Source: Christensenella sp. UBA7703 (GTDB taxonomy: Bacteria; Bacillota; Clostridia; Christensenellales; CAG-138). Taken from it: a stretch of DNA of 64,000 bases. Below, in pieces: positions 1-8,843 of the stretch (positions are counted from its first letter, which is position 1; every line of letters starts with the position of its first letter). The position numbers and the translations under genes were made by a program. The notes below the pieces were generated by a model, which was not told where the DNA came from, made no database searches, and saw nothing but the letters and a program-made list of their open reading frames with translations. The DNA lies in contig DLGD01000039.1 of assembly GCA_002482505.1 (NCBI GenBank), positions 1-64,000 of the forward strand, read 5' to 3'.

Positions 1-103
1 CCATCGTGATCGCCGCCGTCAGCGTCGTCTTGCCGTGGTCTACGTGGCCGATTGTGCCGATGTTCACGTGCGGCTTATTCCGTTCGAATTTTGCCTTTGC
101 CAT
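1..103 (-). CDS. tuf: Elongation factor Tu, N-terminal fragment (cut by window edge)
   Basis: EF-Tu delivers aminoacyl-tRNA to the ribosome as a GTPase. Only about 34 residues are inside the window. They start MAKAKFERNKPHVN and include the P-loop GHVDHGKT, which is diagnostic of EF-Tu. The ATG at 101-103 has an AGGAGG site about 10 bases upstream. An in-frame ATG three codons earlier is possible, but the MAKAKF start is the one usual for the family. The gene reads out of the window to the left. A tRNA-Gly gene lies just upstream on the same strand, so the two are probably cotranscribed. Confidence 0.97.
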   Translation of the reverse strand, partial: MAKAKFERNKPHVNIGTIGHVDHGKTTLTAAITM

Positions 104-195
104 TACAAACATTCCTCCTAAAAAACTTGTTGTTACCCGCATGCGGAATTTGTAACGGCAGCGGGCAAAATATGTTGTGCACCTGGTCTGGATGC

Positions 196-269
196 TGGAG
201 CGGGTGATGGGAATCGAACCCACATAGCCAGCTTGGGAAGCTGGAACTCTGCCACTGAGTTACACCCGC
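196..269 (-). tRNA. tRNA-Gly (anticodon CCC), CCA encoded
   Basis: The minus strand folds as a cloverleaf. The acceptor arms are GCGGGTG and CACCCGC, followed by discriminator T and an encoded CCA. The anticodon arm is CCAGC-TTCCCAA-GCTGG, giving anticodon CCC, and the T-loop is GTTCGATTC. It reads GGG codons. It sits 92 bases upstream of tuf on the same strand and shares the promoter at 428-456. Confidence 0.96.
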
Positions 270-427
270 GCGTTTGCGCATCCCCTCTTACCGCAGGTGC
301 GCGATAAAAGGTATTTTCGAGCAGGTTGTTTCGGTATAAAAAAGCGAGAAAGGAAACAGATTCTGCATCGAAAATCCACCGCGCAGAACGCAAGCGTTAC
401 CCATGCGCCTCCACGATAGCATCCACT

Positions 428-456
428 ATTCTATCGGCTTTGCTAAAAAAAGTCAA
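428..456 (-). promoter_or_regulatory. Sigma-A type promoter for tRNA-Gly/tuf
   Basis: On the minus strand TTGACT (451-456) and TAGAAT (428-433) are separated by exactly 17 bases. The expected start is near 421, about 150 bases before the tRNA. No competing gene lies between it and the tRNA. Confidence 0.7.
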
Positions 457-559
457 CATCCCAAATCGTGTATTCAAGGGCGTTTTTGCCCCCAATATAC
501 AGCCCCGCGGGAAAACTCATCCACCCGAACGATACGCTTTTTCCGAGATAAAACCGTGG

Positions 560-2059
560 TTACTTCTCTTCCCAGTCCATCGCGCGGCTGAGCGCGCGCC
601 GCCAGCCGGAGAGCAGTTTTTGCCGCTCCGCTTCGTCGATCTGCGGTGAAAAGACGCGCTCGCTCTCCCATTGATCCACGATGTCCTGCTGGCTATGAAA
701 CACGCCGACGGCAAGCCCCGCAAGGCAGGCCGCGCCCAGCGCTGTGGATTCCACACACTTCGGACGGTTGACGCGCGCATTCAATAGATTGGACTGAATC
801 TGCATCATAATATTGGAAACGGAAGCGCCGCCGTCCACTTTGAGTTCGCAAAGGGTGACCCCTGCATCCTTTTCCATCGTCTCAACAAGGTCGCGAATCT
901 GGTATGCGATGCCTTCCAGCACCGCGCGCGCAACATGCGCCTTCGTCGTTCCGCGCGTGAGCCCCAGCATGGCGCCTCGCGCATACATGTCCCAGTGCGG
1001 CGCGCCAAGCCCCGTGAAAGCGGAAACGAAGTATGCCCCACCTGCATCCGGCACGGATTCTGCAAGCGCGTCCACCTCGCGCGCACTCGAAATGAGGCCG
1101 AGGTCGTCCCTGAGCCACTTGATCGCGCTGCCCGCGTTGAAGATGCTTCCCTCCAGCGCGTATTCCACGCGATCGCCAATGCCCCACGCGATGGTGGTCA
1201 AGAGACGGTTTTTGCTCTCGATGGGTTCCGTTCCCGTATTCATCATCAGGAAACCGCCGGTGCCATAGGTGCATTTTGCCATGCCGGTTTCAAAGCAGGC
1301 CTGCCCAAACAACGCCGCCTGCTGGTCTCCCGCCGCGCCAGCAAGCGGAACGCCGCCAAGCGCTTCCAGCCCGAGAAGGTGCGGCTGCACCGTTCCGTAA
1401 ACGCAGCTCGAAGGCAGCGCCTTTGGCAGCATGCAGCGCGGAATATTCAGCCGTGCAAGCAGTTTATCGTCATAATCCAGCGTGTGGATATCAAACAGCA
1501 TCGTACGCGAAGCATTCGAATAATCCGTCACGTGTTCGCCGGTCAGGTTCCAGATAAGCCAGGTATCCACCGTGCCAAAGAGTAGCTCTCCGTTTTCCGC
1601 GCGATGTTGCCCGTTTTCAATGTGGTCGAGGATGTAGCGAATCTTCGTGCCGGAAAAATATGCATCGATGAGCAGCCCCGTCGTCTTTTGCACATGCTCG
1701 CTCCAGCCTTCGGCAATCAGTGTTTCACAAAGCGGCGCGGTTCTGCGGCATTGCCAGACGATTGCATTGTATACGGGATGCCCCGTCGCCTTGTCCCAAA
1801 CGATGGTCGTCTCGCGCTGGTTGGTCACGCCGATGGCTGCGATATCGCCGGGTTGAATCTCCGCGCGCTTTAAAACATCCGCCGCTGCCTGCTTCTGCGT
1901 CTCCAGAATATCGAATGGGTCGTGCTCCACATAGCCGGCGCCGGGATAGATTTGGCGAAATTCATATTGTGCGCTGCTGACGATTTTTCCAGCAAGGTCA
2001 AACAGAATCGCGCGGGAGCTGGTCGTTCCCTGATCGAGTGCAAGAAGATAGTTCGGCAT
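560..2059 (-). CDS. glpK: Glycerol kinase
   Basis: Glycerol kinase phosphorylates glycerol to glycerol-3-phosphate with ATP, trapping it in the cytoplasm. From the start MPNYLLALDQ the protein is 499 residues, the normal length. The FGGY-kinase ATP-binding motif DQGTTSSR is at residues 9-16, and the second domain carries GAAGDQQAALFGQ near residue 241 followed by TYGTGG. His227 (QPHLLG, just before GAAGDQQ) lines up roughly with the histidine phosphorylated by the PTS in other Firmicute GlpK enzymes, which is inference. I use the ATG at 2057-2059 because AAAGGAAA lies upstream; the open frame extends 11 codons further. No glpF or glpD is adjacent. Confidence 0.96.
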   Translation of the reverse strand: MPNYLLALDQGTTSSRAILFDLAGKIVSSAQYEFRQIYPGAGYVEHDPFDILETQKQAAADVLKRAEIQPGDIAAIGVTNQRETTIVWDKATGHPVYNAIVWQCRRTAPLCETLIAEGWSEHVQKTTGLLIDAYFSGTKIRYILDHIENGQHRAENGELLFGTVDTWLIWNLTGEHVTDYSNASRTMLFDIHTLDYDDKLLARLNIPRCMLPKALPSSCVYGTVQPHLLGLEALGGVPLAGAAGDQQAALFGQACFETGMAKCTYGTGGFLMMNTGTEPIESKNRLLTTIAWGIGDRVEYALEGSIFNAGSAIKWLRDDLGLISSAREVDALAESVPDAGGAYFVSAFTGLGAPHWDMYARGAMLGLTRGTTKAHVARAVLEGIAYQIRDLVETMEKDAGVTLCELKVDGGASVSNIMMQIQSNLLNARVNRPKCVESTALGAACLAGLAVGVFHSQQDIVDQWESERVFSPQIDEAERQKLLSGWRRALSRAMDWEEK

Positions 2060-2151
2060 GTCGGCTGTTTCCTTTCGATGCGGCATTGACAAAAGTAGGC
2101 GCGATGAAATCGCTTGAAGAATGGAATGGTCGCATGGTTTGTTTCCGTTCT

Positions 2152-2181
2152 ATTATGGCACAAGGGGGGAGCAATGTTCAA
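2152..2181 (-). promoter_or_regulatory. Probable glpK promoter
   Basis: On the minus strand TTGAAC (2176-2181) and CATAAT (2152-2157) are spaced by 18 bases, about 90 bases upstream of the chosen glpK start. The match is moderate. Confidence 0.45.
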
Positions 2182-2282
2182 CACACCTATGGGAAATTAG
2201 CCGTTTCTGCTCCAGCATTTTCGCGCAATTTCTGTAACATTCTTACTTTCTTTTTCTGCAAAAGCAGTCTATGATACATAAT

Positions 2283-3071
2283 ATGGCGACAGACCAATCA
2301 AAACCGAATCCTGTTCTCGCGGGCTTTGTGCCAAACAAAGCACTCGGACAGAATTTTTTAAGCAGCGAAAGCATCATCGAGGCAATTTTAGAGCAGGCGC
2401 AAATTGAAGGTAAGCGCGTGCTGGAGATTGGCCCCGGCACCGGCGCGTTGACGCAAGGGCTTGTTTCGCGGGCCTGCTTCCTCGCCGCCGTGGAAAAAGA
2501 CGGCAGGCTCTGCGAACTATTGCGCGAACGCTTCGGCGAATCGCTCACGCTCGTACACGCGGATGTGCTGGATGCGGACATTCCCGCGTTGATGGGCAGC
2601 GAACCCTGGCACGCTGTGGGCAATCTGCCATACTATGCAACCACGCCGATCGTCCTGCGGCTGCTTTCGCTCCTTCCAGATAGCATGACGCTGATGGTAC
2701 AAAAAGAAGCCACCGAACGCTTTTTTGCAGGGGCAAAGGATCGCGTCTATGGCCCCGTTGCGGTGATCTCGGGCTGTTGCTATGCAGCAAAGGTGGTCGT
2801 AAACGCACCGCGCGGCTGCTTTACGCCTCCGCCGGAGGTGGACAGCGTCGTGGTTCGCCTCCTGCGAAACGAAAGGTCGGTTTCGGACGGGATGGCGTTC
2901 CTTTCGTTCCTCAAGCAGGCGTTTTCGATGCGCAGGAAAACGCTGTATAACAATCTCAACAAAAACACGCGTGTTCTTTCCACCCTCACCGCGCTCGGAT
3001 GCAACGCAGACGCGCGGGCGGAGGCGCTCACACCGGAACAACTGCTCGCTATTTTTGAATCGCTGGTTTGA
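2283..3071 (+). CDS. rsmA: 16S rRNA (adenine1518-N6/adenine1519-N6)-dimethyltransferase
   Basis: RsmA (KsgA) dimethylates two adjacent adenines in the 3' hairpin of 16S rRNA during 30S maturation. The family features are visible: NKALGQNFL near the N-terminus, the SAM-binding motif LEIGPGTGALT, and the catalytic motif NLPYY near residue 115, followed by the C-terminal helical domain with FSMRRKTLYNNL. Length is 262 residues from the ATG at 2283, or 266 from an in-frame ATG at 2271. Neither start has a Shine-Dalgarno sequence. A TATGAT hexamer at 2270-2275 would place the RNA start at about 2283. Confidence 0.96.
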   Translation: MATDQSKPNPVLAGFVPNKALGQNFLSSESIIEAILEQAQIEGKRVLEIGPGTGALTQGLVSRACFLAAVEKDGRLCELLRERFGESLTLVHADVLDADIPALMGSEPWHAVGNLPYYATTPIVLRLLSLLPDSMTLMVQKEATERFFAGAKDRVYGPVAVISGCCYAAKVVVNAPRGCFTPPPEVDSVVVRLLRNERSVSDGMAFLSFLKQAFSMRRKTLYNNLNKNTRVLSTLTALGCNADARAEALTPEQLLAIFESLV

Positions 3072-3160
3072 TTGCATCTTCGGCAGCCAAACCAAGCAGG
3101 TTTTGGAAATACCAGCCAGACTATAGAACACACTATCAAACCGAAACGGAGGATTCGATC

Positions 3161-3424
3161 ATGTCAAAACTCACCTATTTCTATCTGCCGAGCTGCCCAC
3201 ATTGCCGCCTTGCCTCGCGCTACCTTGAAGAGCTCTGCGCGGAGGACGGCTGCTACAAGGGCGTCGAGATCGAGCGAATTGACGAAAGCGCGGAGAAAGC
3301 ACTCGCCGCCAAATACGACTATTGGTATGTTCCCTGCTTCTACATGGGTAATGAGAAGATTCACGAAGGGCACGCTGAAAAAGCGGACATCAAAGCCGTG
3401 CTGGACCGCGCGCTGAAATCCTAA
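3161..3424 (+). CDS. Small glutaredoxin/thioredoxin-like CxxC protein
   Basis: An 87-residue protein beginning MSKLTYFYLPSCPHC. The beta-strand followed by a CPHC motif and a helix is the start of a thioredoxin fold. The later cis-Pro-like stretch WYVPCFYMGNEKIHEG fits the glutaredoxin pattern. It probably acts as a cytoplasmic disulfide reductant or redox-switch protein; the partner is unknown. The start is fixed by CGGAGG about 8 bases upstream, although the frame is open for another 31 codons. It follows rsmA and ends at a strong terminator. Confidence 0.8.
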   Translation: MSKLTYFYLPSCPHCRLASRYLEELCAEDGCYKGVEIERIDESAEKALAAKYDYWYVPCFYMGNEKIHEGHAEKADIKAVLDRALKS

Positions 3425-3451
3425 CGCAAAACCAACGTAGATCCCGCAATC

Positions 3452-3478
3452 AAGCCCGCTTACACGCGGGCTTTTTTT
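3452..3478 (+). terminator. Intrinsic terminator after the CxxC protein gene
   Basis: Stem AAGCCCGC (3452-3459) pairs with GCGGGCTT (3466-3473) and is followed by a T-run. Confidence 0.9.
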
Positions 3479-3607
3479 ACTGCATAAAGCGATGATTTTC
3501 ACGTTAACTTCACCCAAAGATCAACACGGAGATGTATAATACAAGCATCAAAGCGCAGTGCAAAATTCGCCGTCGCCAGATAATATATAATAAAGGAAGT
3601 GCTTGCC

Positions 3608-4552
3608 ATGCTGATCGCGTTGTATGTCCTGCTTGCCCTGATAGCCGCGGGCATTGTATTCACCGTGATCATCGCGTGGAAAGTCTCCGGCATGATTCTG
3701 TATCCCCGCGCCTACGCCTATGACACCGTGGTGGATGAAGAGGTCAAACGCGGGCACTTCACCCGGGAATGGTTTGACGCAAACGTGCATCTCGAGGAGT
3801 TCACGCTTGCTTCTTCCTTTGGCTATGCGCTGCATTGCGCCATCTGGCCGCGTGAAAACGGCGTGTCTTTTGCCGACGGAAAACGGCGCGTCGCGGTGCT
3901 GGTGCACGGGTTTTCCTATTGCCTGCTTGGGCAGGTGAAGTATGCTTCGCTCTTTCACGATCTGGGGTTTGACTGTGTACTCTATGACCACAGAAACCAC
4001 GGGCTTTCCGGACGCGCGCCGACCACGATGGGCGCATGCGAAGCCAAAGATCTGGAGACAGTCTGCGCCTGGGCACGGGAGCACTATGGGGAGGATGCGC
4101 TTCTGGGCACGCTCGGAGAGTCGATGGGCGCGGCGACGGTGATGCTCCACGCAAAAGAGGATGCACGCCTCGCGTTTGCGGTTGAGGACTGCGGTTTTAG
4201 CGATCTTAAGCGTGAGATTGCCTTGGTGATGATAAACCGCTTTCATGTACCGCCGTTTCCCGTTCTTCCGCTGGCAAGCCTGTTTTGCCGTCTGCGCGGC
4301 GGCGTGTTTCTCGGCAGCGTTTGCCCGGCAAATGCGCTGAAGGACTGCGCGCATGTGCCGATGCTCTTCATCCACGGTGACGCGGACGAGCTGATTCCTT
4401 ATACCATGATGCAGGAGTGTTTTGACGCAAAGGCGGGCGAAAAAGAGCGCTGGCTCGTGCCCGGCGCGCGGCATGCGGACTGTTTCCGCGCGGATCAGGA
4501 AGGCTACCGCACGCACCTGAGCGCGTTTTTACAAGCGCACCGGATCATTTGA
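3608..4552 (+). CDS. Membrane-anchored alpha/beta hydrolase
   Basis: A 314-residue serine hydrolase. An N-terminal hydrophobic helix (MLIALYVLLALIAAGIVFTV) probably anchors it in the membrane. The alpha/beta-hydrolase core shows the oxyanion region VLVHGF, the nucleophile elbow GESMGA, the acid region FIHGDADELIP and a late His in GARHAD. Substrate is unknown; the arrangement resembles bacterial extended-lipase or peptidase-like hydrolases. AAAGGAAG just upstream supports the ATG at 3608 over the GTG at 3599. A TATAAT at 3535-3540 is a candidate -10 box, without a good -35. Confidence 0.85.
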   Translation: MLIALYVLLALIAAGIVFTVIIAWKVSGMILYPRAYAYDTVVDEEVKRGHFTREWFDANVHLEEFTLASSFGYALHCAIWPRENGVSFADGKRRVAVLVHGFSYCLLGQVKYASLFHDLGFDCVLYDHRNHGLSGRAPTTMGACEAKDLETVCAWAREHYGEDALLGTLGESMGAATVMLHAKEDARLAFAVEDCGFSDLKREIALVMINRFHVPPFPVLPLASLFCRLRGGVFLGSVCPANALKDCAHVPMLFIHGDADELIPYTMMQECFDAKAGEKERWLVPGARHADCFRADQEGYRTHLSAFLQAHRII

Positions 4553-4628
4553 TGAATCTGTTGTGATAGATGTTCTTATTTGTTAAAAAATCCGGCTGTT
4601 TTTCGCGTGTATTTGCTTCCAATCTTTC

Positions 4629-4657
4629 TTGCAAACACCAGAAAACGCTGTTATCAT
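4629..4657 (+). promoter_or_regulatory. Promoter for the DUF308 gene
   Basis: TTGCAA (4629-4634) and TATCAT (4652-4657) are spaced by 17 bases, directly upstream of the GGAGG site and the ATG at 4682. Confidence 0.6.
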
Positions 4658-4681
4658 GAAGTTAGTATGGAGGGTGAAATT

Positions 4682-5236
4682 ATGACAAAACCGTTCCAAA
4701 AAGCCATGCTCATCACATCCATCGTCTACCTTGTTGTAGGCTTGGTGCTCATCATCTGGCCGGATGCCGCGCGGCAGATCATCATCTATGCAATCGGTGC
4801 CGCTGCGCTGGTCTATGGCGGTTATCGCATCATCGATTTCTTCGTGCGCAAGGAGCATCTCTCCGGCACGATTCAGGTCGGCGTTGCGCTTGGCATCGGC
4901 TGCCTGCTGATTGGATTGTTTCTGATCTTCAAGGTGGATCTGATTGTAACGCTGCTTGCCGCCGTCATCGGTGTTGCCGTGATTATTGATAGCGTCCTTC
5001 GCCTGCAAATCGCCCTCAATCTTCGCCACGCCGGGGGGCAATATTGGCTGGTTCTTCTCATCACTGCGCTGGTGACGCTCGGCTTTGGCATCCTGCTGCT
5101 CTTCAACCCCTTTACGGCGGTCAAGGTTGCAACCATCGTTGCGGGCATCCTGCTGCTCATCGACGGCGGTTTCACACTCTGGGGTTTGCTGCAGGTAAAG
5201 AGCAGCATTCCGGAACGGACAATCATCGTCAAGTAA
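4682..5236 (+). CDS. DUF308 (HdeD-like) membrane protein
   Basis: A 184-residue integral membrane protein with about six hydrophobic helices arranged as repeated hairpins, such as AMLITSIVYLVVGLVLIIW. This matches the DUF308/HdeD family, whose members are linked to acid or general stress in other bacteria but whose biochemistry is unknown. GGAGGG lies 7 bases upstream of the ATG, so I exclude the 34-codon extension of the frame. The gene is monocistronic, with its own promoter and a terminator. Confidence 0.85.
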   Translation: MTKPFQKAMLITSIVYLVVGLVLIIWPDAARQIIIYAIGAAALVYGGYRIIDFFVRKEHLSGTIQVGVALGIGCLLIGLFLIFKVDLIVTLLAAVIGVAVIIDSVLRLQIALNLRHAGGQYWLVLLITALVTLGFGILLLFNPFTAVKVATIVAGILLLIDGGFTLWGLLQVKSSIPERTIIVK

Positions 5237-5296
5237 TCGGCTTTCTCTCGGCGCTTGCGCGCGGTTATCCGTTTGTAATCCATCTCTGGCAACACA

Positions 5297-5323
5297 AAAC
5301 GCCCGGCATGCGGGCGTTTTTTT
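5297..5323 (+). terminator. Intrinsic terminator after the DUF308 gene
   Basis: AACGCCCG (5298-5305) pairs with CGGGCGTT (5311-5318), followed by a T-run. Confidence 0.85.
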
Positions 5324-5360
5324 GTATACACACTTTCATGTTGAAAATCGTAGCTGCCCT

Positions 5361-7106
5361 TCACGGCTCCGTCTCAAACGGAACCTGCGGACGGCTCATT
5401 TGCTGTTCATAGATGCGCGTACAGTTGCGCCCTGCTTCTTTCGCGGCGTAGAGCGCGGTGTCCGCCTTCCAGTATAGCTCCTCAAAATCCGAACCGTCCT
5501 GCGGGCAGGCAGCCGCGCCAAAGCTGCAGGAAACGACAATGTTTTCGCCAATGCGCTGATTGAGCTGCTGGCAGAGGCTTTCGATCTTTGCCTGCAACGC
5601 CTCCCGGTTGACCACGTTTTTCAAAAGCAGCACAAACTCGTCCCCGCCGAGTCTTCCGACGAGATCGTCCGCACGGAGCGCGTTTCTCAATAGGTCACAA
5701 ATGCGGGAGAGTACGCGGTCTCCATAGCCGTGGCCAAAGCGGTCGTTGATCTGCTTGAAATGATCGACATCCACCATCACGAGTGCATGCAACCCGCCGT
5801 TTCGCGGATGCGCAAACACCGCGCTTGCCGCCTCCATAAACGCGCCGCGGTTGAGCGCCCCCGTGAGCGTATCCGAGCGGAGCTGGTCCATCCGGTTCAG
5901 CTCCTCGCGCTTTTGCTTGTCGATGTCGCGCAGCAGAATCGAAGCACGCACATTACAGGAATACGGGTCCGGCAGCATCTGAACGCTCAGGCGCACCCAA
6001 ACATAGCGCCCGTCCTCCTTCAGGTGGCGAAACTCCTGTTTCTCCAGCCGCGTCCCGCGAAAATACTCGGTCAACAGATGTTCCCGCGCGGTGAATGCGC
6101 GGATGCGCTCCCGGTCCTCGGGATGTACAAAGTTTGCCAGATAGTACCGCAAAACACCTTCCATCGAACCGTGTAAGTCCGGCGGAATCGGGTAAAGAAG
6201 TGTGCCTTTTTGCGCATCCAGCCTGTCCTGCGTGAGGTCAAACTCCAGATATGCGGTGCTGCTTTGTGGCATGGATTCATATGTCTTTTCCCAGCGCTGG
6301 TAGGCAACCTCTCTTGCGTGCTGTTCGGAGACATTTTGCAGCGAAATGACCGCCTGCGCCGGCGTGCCGCTGTCGTGATAGATCAGCGAATAGGCCAGGC
6401 GGTACCATTGATAGTCGCACGCCTCACAACGCAAATTGAGCTGCAGCACCGCGCTGCCTGTCGGACGCGCACCGCTTGCGATCAGCGCATGCAGTTCTCG
6501 CATCGCCTCCACACTATCTGGATTGATCAAGCGCTTCTCTTCTAAAAAACCCGGCAAATTAGGGATCGAGTTACAGCCGAACAGCTCCGCCGACTCCGGC
6601 GGAAAGTAAACGGTCTGCTGCGCAATGTCATAACGAAGCACAAGCTTGTCGCTTTGGCGCACGGCGATGCGGTATTCTTCCTCCCGCATGCGGAGTTCCT
6701 CCTCCACGCGCTTTTGTGCGGAGATATCCATAAACGCACAAATCCAAAGCCCGCCGTTGCTCTCCGCGCGGGAGGCGTGAACAATTGCCCAGGAAGATCC
6801 GCCGTCCGCGCGCATAAGCCGCACCTCCAGCGCGATCGCCTGTTCCCGTTTTTCCCCAAGCGACACCATACGTGTATGAAGGGCTGTCCGCGTGGCTGGC
6901 TCAACGCAATCGATCGCGCCAATCAAACCATTTTTTCCTGCCTGCTCTGCGTCTTCATATCCAAGCATACGATAATAATTGCCGTTTGCAAACACGACAG
7001 ACAGCCTCTCATCCTGCCGCGCAACACAAAGGCCGCAAGGCAATTCAGAGAGGATGTGCTCACGCAGATCCGCTGTCAATGGAAATTCCTGATCGGTTTG
7101 ATGCAT
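5361..7106 (-). CDS. PAS-PAS-PAS-GGDEF diguanylate cyclase
   Basis: Predicted to make cyclic di-GMP from two GTP. The 581-residue protein has no membrane helix, so it should be cytoplasmic. About three PAS-type sensory segments come first (roughly residues 10-140, 150-260 and 270-400). They are followed by the GGDEF domain with an intact RLGGDEFVLLL active site. An RADD inhibitory-site motif lies five residues before it, so product feedback inhibition is expected. I use the ATG at 7104-7106 because GGAG lies upstream and the promoter at 7171-7198 would start transcription downstream of the earlier in-frame start. No EAL or PilZ gene is adjacent. Confidence 0.93.
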   Translation of the reverse strand: MHQTDQEFPLTADLREHILSELPCGLCVARQDERLSVVFANGNYYRMLGYEDAEQAGKNGLIGAIDCVEPATRTALHTRMVSLGEKREQAIALEVRLMRADGGSSWAIVHASRAESNGGLWICAFMDISAQKRVEEELRMREEEYRIAVRQSDKLVLRYDIAQQTVYFPPESAELFGCNSIPNLPGFLEEKRLINPDSVEAMRELHALIASGARPTGSAVLQLNLRCEACDYQWYRLAYSLIYHDSGTPAQAVISLQNVSEQHAREVAYQRWEKTYESMPQSSTAYLEFDLTQDRLDAQKGTLLYPIPPDLHGSMEGVLRYYLANFVHPEDRERIRAFTAREHLLTEYFRGTRLEKQEFRHLKEDGRYVWVRLSVQMLPDPYSCNVRASILLRDIDKQKREELNRMDQLRSDTLTGALNRGAFMEAASAVFAHPRNGGLHALVMVDVDHFKQINDRFGHGYGDRVLSRICDLLRNALRADDLVGRLGGDEFVLLLKNVVNREALQAKIESLCQQLNQRIGENIVVSCSFGAAACPQDGSDFEELYWKADTALYAAKEAGRNCTRIYEQQMSRPQVPFETEP

Positions 7107-7170
7107 TTCGTACTCCGCGCAGAGTTGATTTCTATGATCCCGCGCTTTGATACCAACGATTCCAGTTATT

Positions 7171-7198
7171 AGTATATCACCGCTTGTTGGTATTGCAA
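7171..7198 (-). promoter_or_regulatory. Promoter for the diguanylate cyclase gene
   Basis: On the minus strand TTGCAA (7193-7198) and TATACT (7171-7176) are spaced by 16 bases. The expected RNA start is near 7163, leaving a 57-base leader. Confidence 0.6.
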
Positions 7199-7411
7199 GC
7201 ATCATTTTGTCACACTTTGAAATATTCAGTCGTGGTTTAACCAATAATTCAGTGATTAATCGAATATTTATCCATTTCTAATAATGTTAATAAGATTCCG
7301 GCTTGTTGCAGTGTAACAAATTACTTGTGTTTGTTGTTTTATAACATTTTCCTGTATCAACGGCACAAATTGCGTAAGAAAACGTGAATCAGATGCCACA
7401 TTCCGCGCGCC
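7199..7411. other. Intergenic stretch with no recognised feature
   Basis: An AT-rich region between the two divergent promoters. I see no ORF with a ribosome binding site, no terminator and no riboswitch fold. Confidence 0.5.
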
Positions 7412-7440
7412 TTGAATCCCTGCATGGTAACCATTATAAT
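7412..7440 (+). promoter_or_regulatory. Promoter for the oxidoreductase gene
   Basis: TTGAAT (7412-7417) and TATAAT (7435-7440) are spaced by 17 bases, about 50 bases before the ATG at 7491. Confidence 0.7.
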
Positions 7441-7490
7441 GCAAACAGAACACTATTTCGCGATAACTCGCGGTTTGGAGGCAAGTTACG

Positions 7491-8639
7491 ATGGATCGAT
7501 TGCGCACTTGTATTGTCGGGATCGGATTCGTTGGCGCGGCGCATATCGAGGCACTCCGGCGCCTCGGCAACGTGGAGATCTGCGCCGTTTGCACACGAGA
7601 AAACGCGCAACAAACGGCGGATGCATATGGAGTTATGCGAGGATATGAGGATTTTCGGCAGATGCTGGACGAGGAGAAGCCCGACGTTGTGCATATCTGC
7701 ACGCCGAATGACTCCCACTATGAAATCGCGATGTATGCCATGCAGCGCGGCATCGCCGTCGTCTGCGAAAAGCCGCTTTCACGTACCCTTGAAGAAGCGC
7801 GTGCGCTAGCCCACTATGCAAAGACGCACAATATCGTAACCGCCGTGAATTTCAACTGCCGCTTTTACCCGCAGATTTTGGAGGCGAAATCGCTCGTAGA
7901 ATCCGGCGCGCTGGGAAACATCCGCACCATCTCCGGCGGATACCTGCAGGACTGGCTGTTTCAGGAGACAGACTATAGCTGGCGGCTTGAACCGGAGGTC
8001 AGCGGAGAAAGCCGCGCCTTTGCGGACATCGGTTCGCACTGGATCGACATTGCGGAGACGGTCACCGGCCTTCGCGCAACGGAGGTGTTCGCGGACTTTG
8101 AAACCTTTCTCCCGTCGCGGAAAAAGCCGCTCAAACCCGTTGCGTCCTTCTCCGGTGTTGCGCTAAAGCAGGAGGACTATCAAGAGATTCCCATCACAAC
8201 CGAAGATTATTGTACCGCTCTGTTCCGCTTTGAAAACGGAGCCATCGGCAACTGCACCGTCAGCCAAATGCACGCGGGGCGCAAGAATCAGATTCAGCTC
8301 TCGCTTTCCGGCAGCAAAAGCTCCCTCTTTTGGGACAGCGACAACAGCAACGAACTCTGGCTCGGCTACCGCGAACAGTTCAATCAAACCGCGATCAAAG
8401 ACCCCACTCTGCTTTCCCCGCTTGCGCGGACGGCAATCGCTTATCCCGGCGGGCATGTGGAAGGCTATCCGGACACCTTCAAGCAAGCGTTTCGCGCCAT
8501 GTATGGGGCGATTGCGGCAAAGGACACAAGTAAGCATGTGTTTGCGGACTTTTCGGACGGCTACCGCAAGATGGCGATTGTGGACGCAGTGGTCAAAAGC
8601 GCAAAATCGGGCGGCTGGGTCAAGATCGAAGAAGCGTAA
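7491..8639 (+). CDS. Gfo/Idh/MocA family NAD(P)-dependent oxidoreductase
   Basis: A 382-residue enzyme of the glucose-fructose oxidoreductase/inositol dehydrogenase family, which oxidises or epimerises sugar-type hydroxyl substrates. The N-terminal Rossmann motif is CIVGIGFVGAAHIEAL. The family's conserved VCEKPLS (cofactor and substrate-site lysine) is near residue 95, and DIGSHWIDIAE near 180 carries the usual catalytic-region His. The exact substrate cannot be told. GGAGG upstream sets the start. An MFS transporter follows on the same strand but behind a terminator and its own promoter. Confidence 0.9.
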   Translation: MDRLRTCIVGIGFVGAAHIEALRRLGNVEICAVCTRENAQQTADAYGVMRGYEDFRQMLDEEKPDVVHICTPNDSHYEIAMYAMQRGIAVVCEKPLSRTLEEARALAHYAKTHNIVTAVNFNCRFYPQILEAKSLVESGALGNIRTISGGYLQDWLFQETDYSWRLEPEVSGESRAFADIGSHWIDIAETVTGLRATEVFADFETFLPSRKKPLKPVASFSGVALKQEDYQEIPITTEDYCTALFRFENGAIGNCTVSQMHAGRKNQIQLSLSGSKSSLFWDSDNSNELWLGYREQFNQTAIKDPTLLSPLARTAIAYPGGHVEGYPDTFKQAFRAMYGAIAAKDTSKHVFADFSDGYRKMAIVDAVVKSAKSGGWVKIEEA

Positions 8640-8673
8640 TCTCCAAAGCCTAACCAACAACGTTTTCGCTCCG

Positions 8674-8706
8674 GCGATTCGTCCAAACCACGGCGAATCG
8701 CTTTTT
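8674..8706 (+). terminator. Intrinsic terminator after the oxidoreductase gene
   Basis: GCGATTCG (8674-8681) pairs with CGAATCGC (8694-8701), followed by TTTTT. Confidence 0.8.
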
Positions 8707-8843
8707 CGCGCGGATTGTTCTGTTTTTTGCGCGGATTGTATCGCCACGCATGGCGTTTATTTGATATACTCTCTTGCGTGCCGTGTCGATTCGGCTGTTT
8801 TCCGTATCAACAAACAAGTTTACCCGATTGAGAGGATTATTAT

